Part shown: positions 48,888 to 57,587 of the stretch, piece by piece
Layout of the letters: each line of letters opens with the position of its first letter
Numbering within the stretch: the first letter of the stretch is position 1
DNA from: Christensenella sp034926635
GTDB taxonomy: Bacteria > Bacillota > Clostridia > Christensenellales > Christensenellaceae
Length of the DNA: 64,000 nucleotides
Direction of reading: 5' to 3'
Assembly (NCBI GenBank): GCA_034926635.1
Contig: JAYFQX010000001.1
Span: forward strand, 219,599-283,598
Position numbers and translations under genes: made by a program
Notes under the pieces: model-generated
What the model was told of the DNA's origin: nothing
Database searches by the model: none
The model's input: the letters and a program-made list of their open reading frames with translations, nothing else

Positions 48888-49355
48888 TTATTCTTCCTCC
48901 TTAATTAGGTTTGCTATTAATATTTCTTTTAATATAGACGAACGCAATTCGTCTCTGTATTCTTTTGGTACAATCAGTGCTTTGTCAGAAATCGCCGCTA
49001 ATAATATATTACGCATTTTTACGTCGATGAAACCAGTTTGTACCATTCCTTCTATTAATTCTGCTGCATCTCTCATATTGATCCCCGATGAAAGCCTCTG
49101 CTCCACCAAATCCAAAACATATTCTCCTTCATCCATATCAAGCTGTATCACACGGATATAACCTCCTCCGCCACGCCGTGATTGGATCACATAACCCCTG
49201 TTTGGGGAAAACCGCGTTGTCAGAACATAATTAATTTGGGAAGGCGCACAATGGAATTTCTGCGCTAACTCGTTTCTTTGCAATTCAGCCATTCCTTCAT
49301 CTTCCGTCAATAACTCCTTGATGAAACTTTCGATATGATCGCTCAAGATCGACAT
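48888..49355 (-). CDS. ctsR: Transcriptional repressor CtsR
   Basis: 155 residues from ATG 49355 (AAAGGAGG upstream). 'MSILSDHIESFIKELL' and the winged helix 'ELAQKFHCAPSQINYVLTTR', with the glycine-rich heat-sensing wing 'RRGGGGYIRV', are typical of CtsR. It represses clp genes and is inactivated by heat. A matching operator lies 17 bases upstream of its start, so the operon is autoregulated. An in-frame upstream ATG at 49421 would include the operator and is rejected. Confidence 0.95.
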   Translation of the reverse strand: MSILSDHIESFIKELLTEDEGMAELQRNELAQKFHCAPSQINYVLTTRFSPNRGYVIQSRRGGGGYIRVIQLDMDEGEYVLDLVEQRLSSGINMRDAAELIEGMVQTGFIDVKMRNILLAAISDKALIVPKEYRDELRSSILKEILIANLIKEEE

Positions 49356-49371
49356 ATTCGCGCCTCCTTTC

Positions 49372-49388
49372 TTTGACTTTCTTTGACC
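49372..49388 (-). promoter_or_regulatory. CtsR operator
   Basis: On the minus strand GGTCAAA-GAA-AGTCAAA, the CtsR heptad direct repeat with the standard three-base spacer, immediately before the ctsR ribosome binding site. Confidence 0.93.
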
Positions 49389-49434
49389 TTCGTATTTATT
49401 ATAACCTATAATTGAAATCAATAAACAATTTTTA

Positions 49435-50955
49435 TTAAAAATTATGAATGGACGGATTAATTTTTTCCGGCATAATGCCTTTGATCTTTGCTCGCATGTA
49501 ATCGTCTTGCAAACAACGTAAAAATTCTTTCAATTCCCGGTCTTGCAAATATTTTTCTGCAAAGCCAATCAAAACCTCAAACTGGTTTCTTGCACTGACA
49601 GGGCGTGTTAAGAAACCGTTTTCCATGCAATAATCGCATAAATCGCAGTATAACGCAAACGGTTTATAGATATGCTCCTCTACCAGATAACGCAGCGCTT
49701 TTTTCGCCCTACCGGTGTTATAATAGCGGTTCAATAATTCTTCGATCCCCTTTAAGTACAAAAGGTTTTCCGGCGTCATATCGTGCGTCCTCAGAACCTC
49801 ATACGGCGGATATTCCCGAAAAACGATTCCATATTGCGCAGCCTTTTTACGCAGCGGCGTACCCGGCAATAATTTCAAAAAGCCAAGCTGAAGCGCGTCA
49901 GGAAAAAGCAGATAAATTCGATTGAAGGACTCCCCAAAACTCTCCATTCCTTCGTAAGGAAGCCCTGCGATCAAATCCAGATGAAGGTGGATATTTCCCG
50001 CGTCAAGGATTCGCGCTGCATTCTTTGCAAGCGAGTCTAAATTAGTTTTGCGGATCACGGTATGCAATGTTTTTCCGTTGCAGGATTGTACTCCGGCTTC
50101 CAACTGAATTTTACCTTTCGGAGCGCTGCAAAGCAAAGCAAGCGCTTCTTCGTCCAGTAAATCCAATCCTACTTCAAAATGAAACAATGTATCTCCTGTC
50201 TCATTTATAATATAATTCCATATTTGTTTTGCACGCGGAAGATTCGCATTGAAGGTCCTATCTGTAAACTTTACCAGAGAGACATCTCTGCGCGTATATC
50301 GTTTTATTTCCTTTTTCACCTGATCTACCGATTTCTCCCGCACAGCCCCACGAATTGCACCGGAAAGGCAATATTCACATGAAAACGGGCAACCCCGCGT
50401 GGATTCGTAATAATAGATGCGGTTTGCGTCATAGATATCTTCTTCCAGTGCAAACGGTGCAGGCAGGTCAGCCACATCCACCATAATATGATAGGAACTC
50501 CCGCCGCATATCTTGCCGTTTTCCCGATATAATACATTGTCAAGTCCACTCGGCTTTTCTGCCGCCGTACATTCCATGAACATAGGGAAAACATCTTCCG
50601 CTTCGCCGGAAAACAAATAGTCAACAAACGGATATTTTTCCATACACGCCGGACCGTCAAACGATACCTCCGGACCTCCCAACAAAATTTTTGTATTAGG
50701 TGCCGACTTCTTAATATCTTGCGCCATCTTCAACACAAAGTCTATATTCCAAATATAGCATGAAAAACAAACTATTTCCGGATCACGTGATAAAATATCC
50801 CGCAAAACATCATGTGTGTGCTGGTTAATGGTATATTCCGCATATTCCGCCCGGATCGCCTTACTGCAGTTTTTCCGGACGGCCGCGGTAAGCGATCTCA
50901 CCGCCGGATTGGTATGGACAAAACTCGAATTCACTGCGACTAAAAGCGCTTTCAT
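49435..50955 (-). CDS. B12-binding domain radical SAM protein (DUF4080 type)
   Basis: 506 residues from ATG 50955. An N-terminal cobalamin-binding-like domain ('MKALLVAVNSSFVHTNPAVR', 'ILLGGPEVSFDGPACM') precedes the radical SAM core with 'YYYESTRGCPFSCEYCLSGA' (CxxxCxxC). The C-terminal about 170 residues resemble DUF4080. The usual DxHxxG cobalamin motif is not obvious in the N-terminal domain, so B12 use is uncertain. Its substrate is unknown; family relatives modify tRNA, lipids or peptides. It stands between ctsR and a lipoprotein gene. Confidence 0.85.
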   Translation of the reverse strand: MKALLVAVNSSFVHTNPAVRSLTAAVRKNCSKAIRAEYAEYTINQHTHDVLRDILSRDPEIVCFSCYIWNIDFVLKMAQDIKKSAPNTKILLGGPEVSFDGPACMEKYPFVDYLFSGEAEDVFPMFMECTAAEKPSGLDNVLYRENGKICGGSSYHIMVDVADLPAPFALEEDIYDANRIYYYESTRGCPFSCEYCLSGAIRGAVREKSVDQVKKEIKRYTRRDVSLVKFTDRTFNANLPRAKQIWNYIINETGDTLFHFEVGLDLLDEEALALLCSAPKGKIQLEAGVQSCNGKTLHTVIRKTNLDSLAKNAARILDAGNIHLHLDLIAGLPYEGMESFGESFNRIYLLFPDALQLGFLKLLPGTPLRKKAAQYGIVFREYPPYEVLRTHDMTPENLLYLKGIEELLNRYYNTGRAKKALRYLVEEHIYKPFALYCDLCDYCMENGFLTRPVSARNQFEVLIGFAEKYLQDRELKEFLRCLQDDYMRAKIKGIMPEKINPSIHNF

Positions 50956-50966
50956 AAATTCACCCC

Positions 50967-51003
50967 TAAAAAAAGAAGCCGCACACAAATTTGCGGCCTC
51001 TTG
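50967..51003 (-). terminator. Terminator after the propeller lipoprotein gene
   Basis: Stem GAGGCCGCAAA / TGTGCGGCTTC on the minus strand followed by seven U. Confidence 0.85.
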
Positions 51004-51018
51004 CTTGTTTTTTCTTTC

Positions 51019-52839
51019 TTATTTATCTTCATAAATATACGTGACGTAAAAACTATTTTCCGCCTGGTTCAAATAATCAATGATATAAAGTTGATTCGCA
51101 GCGTTCCCCGGTACAATTTTCGATGTTTTGGAAAGCCCAATCAATTGTGCCTGCCCAACTGACGCGGAAAACCGCAGAATCGCAAAAGGATAAGCCGGCG
51201 TCGTGCCTTCGTAACCCGGCATAGTAAAATACAAAGTATCGCCGTCCGGTCCAAATGCAAGACTGATATTATCTGCAATCAGCTCCGGCATCACTTCTGC
51301 TGTCTGCGTTCCCGTCGCAAGGTCAATCATAACAACGCTGCAAAGAATCCCTTCTTCGTCATCCTGCCTTGGCTGGATCGCCGCCAAATTTTTACCATCC
51401 GCCGACACCGCAAAATCAATTCCCGGCGCAATTTCTATCCGTTCACCCGTTCCGATATCCACAGCATAGATCATGCCTGATCCGTTTTCACCCGCTGTTT
51501 TATCGGTAAAATAAATCTTATTGTTCGCATATCCGATCTTGCTTTCAGCACCCATACGCTCTTCCAGCGCAGCCATCGGGTTAGCTGCCGCGCCAAAATC
51601 ATATTTTACAAGCTGCAGCGTTCCAAGCCCTGTCATCGCATAAATAATATCTTTTTCCGGATCCCAGACAAAAGAAGCTGTTTCATCTCCAAAGCCTTCT
51701 TCCCCCAGATTATGCAAAACTTTTTCTTGTAAATCGTATACATACAACACTTTGTTTTCGACACCGCTGTCGAGAATCGCCAGATACCGACCATCTGCCG
51801 ATGCCGCCGCTTTTTCCACTCCATAAAAATCAGGCAATTCCAATTGTATCTTTTTGCCGTTTGCTTCAATCACCCAGAGTTTTTCTTTTAAAACCTGCTC
51901 AACGTCGGCAGATGCATCGGGAACATAAGAACGCGCGTACAGCGTCCCCAATTCAGGAACCTGACACAAATACCTTCCGTTTTCCACCAAAACCGGCAGT
52001 GCCGTTGGTGCACCGTTAATCAACATCACCGGTTCATCTTTTACTGCTTGCGCATCCGCATCGTTGTTATACGCCGGCAACGCATCCTTTGCCATTTCAA
52101 ACACATAGGCTTTTTTGGCAGGCGCCACCGATGCAATCTTCAAATTTGTTTCTTCCGCCAATTTTTTTGCGGAAGCTTCATCTGTTTTCGGCGAAGAAAT
52201 CAACATAATATCAGATAATCCTTCGCACATCGTAGGTGTAAACCCGAGGTCAGGCGTGATCAGATTTTGCTGATATTCTTCATACGCATTTAGCCCAACA
52301 AACCATGCATGGGAAGAAAAACTTTTGTGCGGAGTCAAAGTGATCACCAGCTTGTTTGCATTTTCTTCCACAGACGCCGTAACATTCTCGTTCATCTGAA
52401 AATAGACCGACAGCGTATCACTTTCCGACTGCGCCGTATTAAACATTCCGTAAATTGTACTATCTGTAAACCATTCGCTTTGATTGGAATAGTCCCAAAA
52501 CCCGACTTTCAGATCTACTTGTAGCCGCGTAGGCGCAGAAAGCACACTGACTTCGTATTCCGGTACCGAACTAATCGTAGATTCCGACACCTCCGCCTTA
52601 CGCGAACCATTTAAAAACGACATGGTAATAACAGTAGTATCACCTTGCTGCTCAATACTAATATCATTAAGGTTTACTTCTTCCCCAAGGGAAAGATCGC
52701 CGCCCTGCAGCACCCCGTCAACCTCTTGTGCCTGCGGGGACTGGTCCGGTTCTATCTGCTGACTGCTGCAGCCGCTTGCTAAAAAAGCAACAGCAACTAA
52801 TACTGCCAAAATAATCGCAAATATCTTGTTATGCCGCAT
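51019..52839 (-). CDS. Lipoprotein with predicted beta-propeller domain
   Basis: 606 residues. The signal peptide 'MRHNKIFAIILAVLVAVAFL' runs into the lipobox LASGC, so it is anchored outside the membrane. About residues 50-200 contain beta-rich stretches like an AMIN-type domain ('APTRLQVDLKVGFWDYSN', 'VEENANKLVITLTPH'). From about 300 on, repeated 'DGRYLAILDSG', 'DGKNLAAIQP' and 'DGDTLYFTMPG' units look like TolB/WD40 propeller blades. The function is unknown. It lies six codons or so upstream of the deaminase gene in the same direction? It follows that gene by 23 bases and may share its transcript. The start has GGAGGACAC. Confidence 0.75.
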   Translation of the reverse strand: MRHNKIFAIILAVLVAVAFLASGCSSQQIEPDQSPQAQEVDGVLQGGDLSLGEEVNLNDISIEQQGDTTVITMSFLNGSRKAEVSESTISSVPEYEVSVLSAPTRLQVDLKVGFWDYSNQSEWFTDSTIYGMFNTAQSESDTLSVYFQMNENVTASVEENANKLVITLTPHKSFSSHAWFVGLNAYEEYQQNLITPDLGFTPTMCEGLSDIMLISSPKTDEASAKKLAEETNLKIASVAPAKKAYVFEMAKDALPAYNNDADAQAVKDEPVMLINGAPTALPVLVENGRYLCQVPELGTLYARSYVPDASADVEQVLKEKLWVIEANGKKIQLELPDFYGVEKAAASADGRYLAILDSGVENKVLYVYDLQEKVLHNLGEEGFGDETASFVWDPEKDIIYAMTGLGTLQLVKYDFGAAANPMAALEERMGAESKIGYANNKIYFTDKTAGENGSGMIYAVDIGTGERIEIAPGIDFAVSADGKNLAAIQPRQDDEEGILCSVVMIDLATGTQTAEVMPELIADNISLAFGPDGDTLYFTMPGYEGTTPAYPFAILRFSASVGQAQLIGLSKTSKIVPGNAANQLYIIDYLNQAENSFYVTYIYEDK

Positions 52840-52862
52840 GTGTCCTCCTGTTCCCATACTTC

Positions 52863-54140
52863 TTATACTGCTTTAATGATTTGTGAATATTCCTTTAATC
52901 GCGCCTTAATTTCCTCTGGATCGGCAAAACTGAACTTCCCGTTTTCATAGAGGATATCCCCGCCGACCATTGTCATGCAAACATCGGAACCTTCTCCCGC
53001 ATACACAATGGATGACACCGGATCATAATCCGGTATATAACGTATTCCATCCGCATTTATCATAATAATATCGGCATTTTTCCCGGCTTCTATCGTCCCG
53101 CTATTAATCCCCAGCGCCGTCGCCCCGCTGCTTGTCGCCAGTTTAAAAGCCTGCGCCGCCGGTATCGTTCTCGGGTTATAGGTTGTTCCTTTTTGCAGCA
53201 GCGCTGCATAGGTCATTTCGTCCATTACGGAAAGTTTGTTATTTGAAGCCGCGCCATCTGTTCCGAGGGTTACTCGTACGCCTTTTTCCAGCATTTTGGA
53301 AAGCGGCGCAATCCCGCTTGCCAGCTTTAAGTTGCTTCTGGGGCAGCTTAAAACGCTTGCTCCTTTTTGCGCCATGATTTCCATATCATTTTCATCTACC
53401 CAAACGCAATGCGCCGCAAAAAAGGGCGATTCCAAAAGCCCCAACCGTTCGGCGAGGGCAATGGGCGTTGCCATATTTTCTTTTACACAATTCAAGTGTT
53501 CCCTTTGCGTTTCCGAAATATGCATATGGATGCCGGTGCCAAGTTCTTTGGCCTTACGCCCGATCTGCTCCAGCATTTCGTTGTCTACCGTATATTGCGC
53601 ATGAGGCGATAAATAAACCTTCAGCCTTCCCTGCCCATTATATTTTTCAAAAAGCTCCACGCTTTCCCGAAACGTTCTTTCCGCCGCCTCCGGCGTTACG
53701 GTCACGACCGCCCTGGAAAGACCCGCGCGAATTCCACTGTCCTTCGCTGCTTTTGCAACTGCATCCATAAAAAAATACATTTCATTGAAGCATACAGTGC
53801 CCGCTGCCGTCATTTCGCAAATTGCCGCCATACTACTCCAATAAGCCATTTCGTTTGTAAACTTATCTTCCGCAGGCAAGATCTTGGTATCAAGCCACGA
53901 GGATAGGTCAAGATCATCTGCGTACCCGCGTAGCACACTCATCGGTACATGCGTATGCATATTAAAAAAGCCCGGTGCCACAATCTTTTTCGCACCGTCT
54001 ATCACACGATCTACAGGCTGCGCCACTATATTCCCGACAGCGGATATTTTTCCGTCCTCGATCAATACGGATGCGTTCTTCAGTACTTCGTTGTCCTCAT
54101 TATTCGTAAGAACTGTTGTATTCTCGATTCGGATTTTCAT
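52863..54140 (-). CDS. mtaD: Amidohydrolase: S-adenosylhomocysteine / 5'-methylthioadenosine deaminase type
   Basis: 425 residues of the amidohydrolase superfamily. 'PGFFNMHTHVPMSVLRGYAD' gives the metal HxH. Later ligands are in 'GTGIHMHISETQREH', 'FFAAHCVWVDENDMEIM' and 'VTLGTDGAASNNKLSVMDEM'. 'NMHTHxPMxxLRGxADDLxL' with 'W' in the next turn is typical of MtaD/DadD enzymes that deaminate SAH, MTA and deoxyadenosine. It is followed upstream by an ahcY homologue three bases away, which supports a role in SAH recycling through S-inosylhomocysteine. Exact substrate preference is unproven. Confidence 0.87.
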   Translation of the reverse strand: MKIRIENTTVLTNNEDNEVLKNASVLIEDGKISAVGNIVAQPVDRVIDGAKKIVAPGFFNMHTHVPMSVLRGYADDLDLSSWLDTKILPAEDKFTNEMAYWSSMAAICEMTAAGTVCFNEMYFFMDAVAKAAKDSGIRAGLSRAVVTVTPEAAERTFRESVELFEKYNGQGRLKVYLSPHAQYTVDNEMLEQIGRKAKELGTGIHMHISETQREHLNCVKENMATPIALAERLGLLESPFFAAHCVWVDENDMEIMAQKGASVLSCPRSNLKLASGIAPLSKMLEKGVRVTLGTDGAASNNKLSVMDEMTYAALLQKGTTYNPRTIPAAQAFKLATSSGATALGINSGTIEAGKNADIIMINADGIRYIPDYDPVSSIVYAGEGSDVCMTMVGGDILYENGKFSFADPEEIKARLKEYSQIIKAV

Positions 54141-54143
54141 TTT

Positions 54144-55382
54144 TTATACCCCGTATAAATATTTGTGCTGCTGCTTTGTCAACACATCCACATTGCCCCC
54201 CAATGCACGAAGCTTTCTTACCGCAACGCCGTAATCAATATCGCGCGGCAACTTTAACACACCGGACTGCATATCCTTATAATTTTCCACAATATATTTT
54301 TGGGCTAAAAATTGCAGTGCAAAACTCATATCCATAATTTCCGCCGGATGACCGTCTCCGGAAGCAAGATTCACAAGTCTTCCGCCCGCAAGCACGTTCA
54401 AGATTCTCCCGTCATCCTGCACATAACCTTCTACATTGTGACGCATTTCCATAACTTCCCGGCTTGTACGCGCAAGCTCTGCTACGTTGATTTCGCAATC
54501 GAAATGCCCTGCGTTTGCAAGAAGCACTCCGTCTTTCATTCGATCAAAATGCCGCTTTACAATAACATCTTCACAGCCTGTCACAGTGACAAAAACGTCG
54601 CCCAACGCCGCTGCATCATCCATACTCATTACATCAAAACCATCCATCAATGCTTCTGTTGCTTTGATATGGTCTACCTCCGTCACAATCACACGCGCCC
54701 CCAAGGCCGCAGCGCGTTTAGAAACGCCTTTTCCGCACCAGCCATACCCGGCGACCACCACACGTTTTCCGGCGACGATCAGGTTTGTCGTACGCATAAT
54801 GCCGTCCCATACGGACTGCCCCGTCCCATATCGGTTGTCGAACATATATTTACACTGTGCGTCATTAACGGAAATCACTGGAATCTTTAGCGCATTTGCC
54901 TGTTCCATAGCTTTGAGGCGCAACACGCCGGTGGTGGTTTCTTCACTGGCTCCCAACACATTTGGCAACAGATGCGGCATTTCTTTATGCAGCATTGTTA
55001 CGACATCCCCGCCATCGTCCAAAATTGTATGCGGTCTTGTTCCAAGCGCACTCTTGATATGCGCATCATATACTTCCGGTGTCTCGCCATGAATAGCGTA
55101 TACATCCACACCGCCCTCTACCAGCGCAGCAACTACATCATCCTGCGTTGAAAGCGGATTGGAAGCGCATGCAGCTACAGAAGCCCCACACGCCTGCATT
55201 ACCTGGATCAAGTATGCTGTTTTTGCTTCCAGATGGCAGCAAACACAGGCACGATATCCGGCGAATGGCTGCTCAGGAGCAAATTCTTCTTCAAAGCTCT
55301 TTAAAACAGGCATATAGTGCTTCACCCATTCAATTTTTTGTTTGCCTGAAGGCGCCAATGTAATATCTTTGATGTCGCTCAT
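54144..55382 (-). CDS. ahcY: Adenosylhomocysteinase family protein (SAH or S-inosylhomocysteine hydrolase)
   Basis: 412 residues, the short Thermotoga/archaeal-type AdoHcyase without the eukaryotic insert. Substrate residues appear in 'ACVCCHLEAKTAYLIQVM' and 'GASEETTTGVLRLKAM'. The NAD-binding domain has 'RVVVAGYGWCGKGVSKRAAA' and 'VTVTGCEDVI', and 'LANAGHFDCEINV' is conserved. The C-terminus 'LTKQQHKYLYGV' fits the family. 'TEVDHIKATEALMDGF' has His where most members have Pro. Pairing with the deaminase makes S-inosylhomocysteine a plausible substrate. It is upstream of mtaD with a three-base gap. Confidence 0.92.
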   Translation of the reverse strand: MSDIKDITLAPSGKQKIEWVKHYMPVLKSFEEEFAPEQPFAGYRACVCCHLEAKTAYLIQVMQACGASVAACASNPLSTQDDVVAALVEGGVDVYAIHGETPEVYDAHIKSALGTRPHTILDDGGDVVTMLHKEMPHLLPNVLGASEETTTGVLRLKAMEQANALKIPVISVNDAQCKYMFDNRYGTGQSVWDGIMRTTNLIVAGKRVVVAGYGWCGKGVSKRAAALGARVIVTEVDHIKATEALMDGFDVMSMDDAAALGDVFVTVTGCEDVIVKRHFDRMKDGVLLANAGHFDCEINVAELARTSREVMEMRHNVEGYVQDDGRILNVLAGGRLVNLASGDGHPAEIMDMSFALQFLAQKYIVENYKDMQSGVLKLPRDIDYGVAVRKLRALGGNVDVLTKQQHKYLYGV

Positions 55383-55394
55383 GATACTCTCCTG

Positions 55395-56255
55395 TTATAC
55401 TAAAGTTTTCAAATATGACGAAAATTCATCCTTTAAATCATCACGATCCAGGGCAAATTCGCAAGTTGCCTTTAAAAAGCCGAGACGATCTCCTACATCA
55501 TAACGCTTCCCCTCAAATTCACATGCATAAATTGGCTCGCACTGCAGCAGATTCTGCAACGCATCGGTCAGCTGTATCTCGCCGCCTTTGCCAGGCGCAG
55601 TGCGGTCTATCGCGTTAAAGATCTCGGGTGTAATCACGTAACGTCCCATAATCGCCAAATTAGAAGGTGCGCTTTGCCTATCGGGTTTTTCTACGAGCTT
55701 TGTGACTTTATGAAGCTTGCCTTCTTTATCATCCGTTGCGATAACGCCGTACTTATCCGTGTCCTCCATGGGAATAGGCTGCACACCAATCACTGTGGAA
55801 CCACATTCTTCATAAGCGTTCATCAGCTGCTTTAATGCCGGTGTTTTGCTTCTCACAATATCATCGCCTAAAATGACCCCAAAAGGTTCATCACCGATAA
55901 AGTCACGTGCCGTACCGATCGCATGCCCGAGTCCAAGAGGCTCTTTTTGGCGCACATACATCAAGTTCACCATATGGGCGATATCGTCCACAAGTTTAAG
56001 CAACGCGCTTTTTCCTTTTTTGCTTAACTCCAGCTCAAGTTCAACCGATTTATCAAAATGATCTTCAATCGCCCTTTTGCTGCGTCCGGTAATAATTACA
56101 ATACTTTCAATCCCGCTGGCGACCGCCTCTTCCACAATATACTGAATCGTCGGCTTGTCAACAATTGGAAGCATTTCTTTCGGCTGTGCCTTTGTTGCGG
56201 GTAAAAACCGTGTACCCAGCCCTGCCGCCGGGATTACCGCTTTTCTTATTTTCAT
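55395..56255 (-). CDS. galU: UTP-glucose-1-phosphate uridylyltransferase
   Basis: 286 residues. The nucleotidyltransferase start 'KAVIPAAGLGTRFLPATKAQ' followed by 'PKEMLPIVDKPTIQYIVEEA' is the GalU signature. 'LGHAIGTARDFIGDEPFGVI' and 'EKPDRQSAPSNLAIMGRYV' are also conserved. It makes UDP-glucose for surface glycans and glycolipids. It overlaps the acyltransferase gene by four bases, so both probably serve the cell envelope. Confidence 0.96.
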   Translation of the reverse strand: MKIRKAVIPAAGLGTRFLPATKAQPKEMLPIVDKPTIQYIVEEAVASGIESIVIITGRSKRAIEDHFDKSVELELELSKKGKSALLKLVDDIAHMVNLMYVRQKEPLGLGHAIGTARDFIGDEPFGVILGDDIVRSKTPALKQLMNAYEECGSTVIGVQPIPMEDTDKYGVIATDDKEGKLHKVTKLVEKPDRQSAPSNLAIMGRYVITPEIFNAIDRTAPGKGGEIQLTDALQNLLQCEPIYACEFEGKRYDVGDRLGFLKATCEFALDRDDLKDEFSSYLKTLV

Positions 56256-57046
56256 TTTAGACCTCCATAATAATCGTCCATCATTTCCTGCATTTTTGCT
56301 TTTACGTAGCGCCCCATCATTACAGTCTGTCTGGGCTCCTTCAGCCCTTCCGTACCCGGAACGTCACTCAGATATACCGGCTTCCCCACGATCAAGTTGA
56401 TTTTATTTTTAGGGGTAAAAACAAAAACCATAGGTAAAACAGGTACCTTATTTTTTACTGCAAAATGAAACGCACCGTTTTTAAACGGCCGCAATTTTCT
56501 ACTATATGGGTCAATGGCAGCCTCTGGATAAATGTGCACCTTGCGGTTTGTGTTGGAAAGAACGTCATTCATTTGCTCGGAAAAACGTTCAAAATTCCTT
56601 AAATCAGAAGGAAGCGGCACACCTCTTAGGACGCGCACCAATCCTCCGATAATAAAAGCCTCAAAGTTATGCTTTAACGCCACAAAATAAGGCGCGCTTG
56701 GATAAAAAACATAAGTAAGCATTGGGGAATCCATGTTATGCACATGATTCGCCACCGTAATCGCTGCTGTTTTTTTAATTAATTTTGCATTTTCCTTGTT
56801 GATAACGTGGAAGCCCCACCGCAATTTGAAAAAAAGGTAAGCAAAGGGCATTCCCACAAACATTGCAAAATAGTACAAAAAACGTAAAAATACATTTTTT
56901 GTAACATACTGATAATCTTCATCTAAATGAAGTTTGATCGGTGCCCACATCCGTTCCGCAGTTCCTTTTCTGCGTGGAACTTCTTCCGGTACTTTTCTCT
57001 CTTCATTCTGCTGCGTTTCCGCCGCTTTATTCTCTTGATCAGGCAT
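56252..57046 (-). CDS. 1-acyl-sn-glycerol-3-phosphate acyltransferase-like protein
   Basis: 264 residues. The PlsC-type motif I is 'VANHVHNMDSPML' (NHxxxxD), and motif III is 'IYPEAAIDPYSRKL' in place of the usual 'PEGTRS', a notable variant. Hydrophobic segment 'FLRFLYYFAMFVGMPFAYLF' likely anchors it at the membrane. The N-terminal 35 residues are charged ('NKAAETQQNEERKVPEEV'). It may acylate lysophosphatidate or another membrane glycolipid. Translationally coupled to galU. Confidence 0.82.
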   Translation of the reverse strand: MPDQENKAAETQQNEERKVPEEVPRRKGTAERMWAPIKLHLDEDYQYVTKNVFLRFLYYFAMFVGMPFAYLFFKLRWGFHVINKENAKLIKKTAAITVANHVHNMDSPMLTYVFYPSAPYFVALKHNFEAFIIGGLVRVLRGVPLPSDLRNFERFSEQMNDVLSNTNRKVHIYPEAAIDPYSRKLRPFKNGAFHFAVKNKVPVLPMVFVFTPKNKINLIVGKPVYLSDVPGTEGLKEPRQTVMMGRYVKAKMQEMMDDYYGGLK

Positions 57047-57054
57047 CAGAATTA

Positions 57055-57471
57055 TTATTCTCCAATAATTTTAATCATAATTTTTTTCGTGCGTTTTCCA
57101 TCAAATTCACCATAGAAAATCTGTTCCCATATTCCGAAGTCCAGTCTGCCGCTTGTAACAGCAACAACAACTTCCCTTCCCATGATGGTACGTTTTAGGT
57201 GCGCATCAGCATTGTCTTCATAACCATTGTGCGCATACTGGCTGTATGGTTTTTCCGGCGCAAGACTTTCCAGCCATTTCTCAAAATCAGCGTGCAGCCC
57301 GCTCTCATCATCATTAATAAAAACGCTCGATGTAATGTTCATAGCGTTGACAAGACATAGCCCCTCGGTAATTCCGCTCTTTTTCAAAGCTTCCTCAACA
57401 TAAGGGGTAATATTAACAAATTGCCTGCGTTTTGGCAAATTCATCTCTAAAACTTCGCGGTAGCTTTTCAT
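57055..57471 (-). CDS. YjbQ/UPF0047 family protein
   Basis: 138 residues, the standard length. 'FVNITPYVEEALKKSGITEG' and 'NAMNITSSVFINDDESGLHA' are family blocks, and 'HLKRTIMGREVVVAVTSGRL' precedes 'DFGIWEQIFYGEFDGKR', the family C-terminal signature. The usual active-site His-His pair around 'PHTTA' is changed to 'MNITS' in this protein. Members have weak thiamine-phosphate synthase activity, but the true role is unresolved. It lies nine bases upstream of the acyltransferase. Confidence 0.9.
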   Translation of the reverse strand: MKSYREVLEMNLPKRRQFVNITPYVEEALKKSGITEGLCLVNAMNITSSVFINDDESGLHADFEKWLESLAPEKPYSQYAHNGYEDNADAHLKRTIMGREVVVAVTSGRLDFGIWEQIFYGEFDGKRTKKIMIKIIGE

Positions 57472-57537
57472 TCTATCAGTCCTTCATCAAAATATATTAT
57501 ATTATTATAGCATAACCCGACAACGGTTCACAAGCAA

Positions 57538-57568
57538 AAACACCCGCAAACAGAATTTGCGGGTGTTT
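57538..57568 (-). terminator. Terminator after the membrane protein gene
   Basis: Perfect 13-bp stem AAACACCCGCAAA / TTTGCGGGTGTTT with a five-base loop; the minus-strand read-out continues into TTTTTGCTTG. Confidence 0.9.
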
Positions 57569-57587
57569 CATTTCCAAAGTCAATTAC

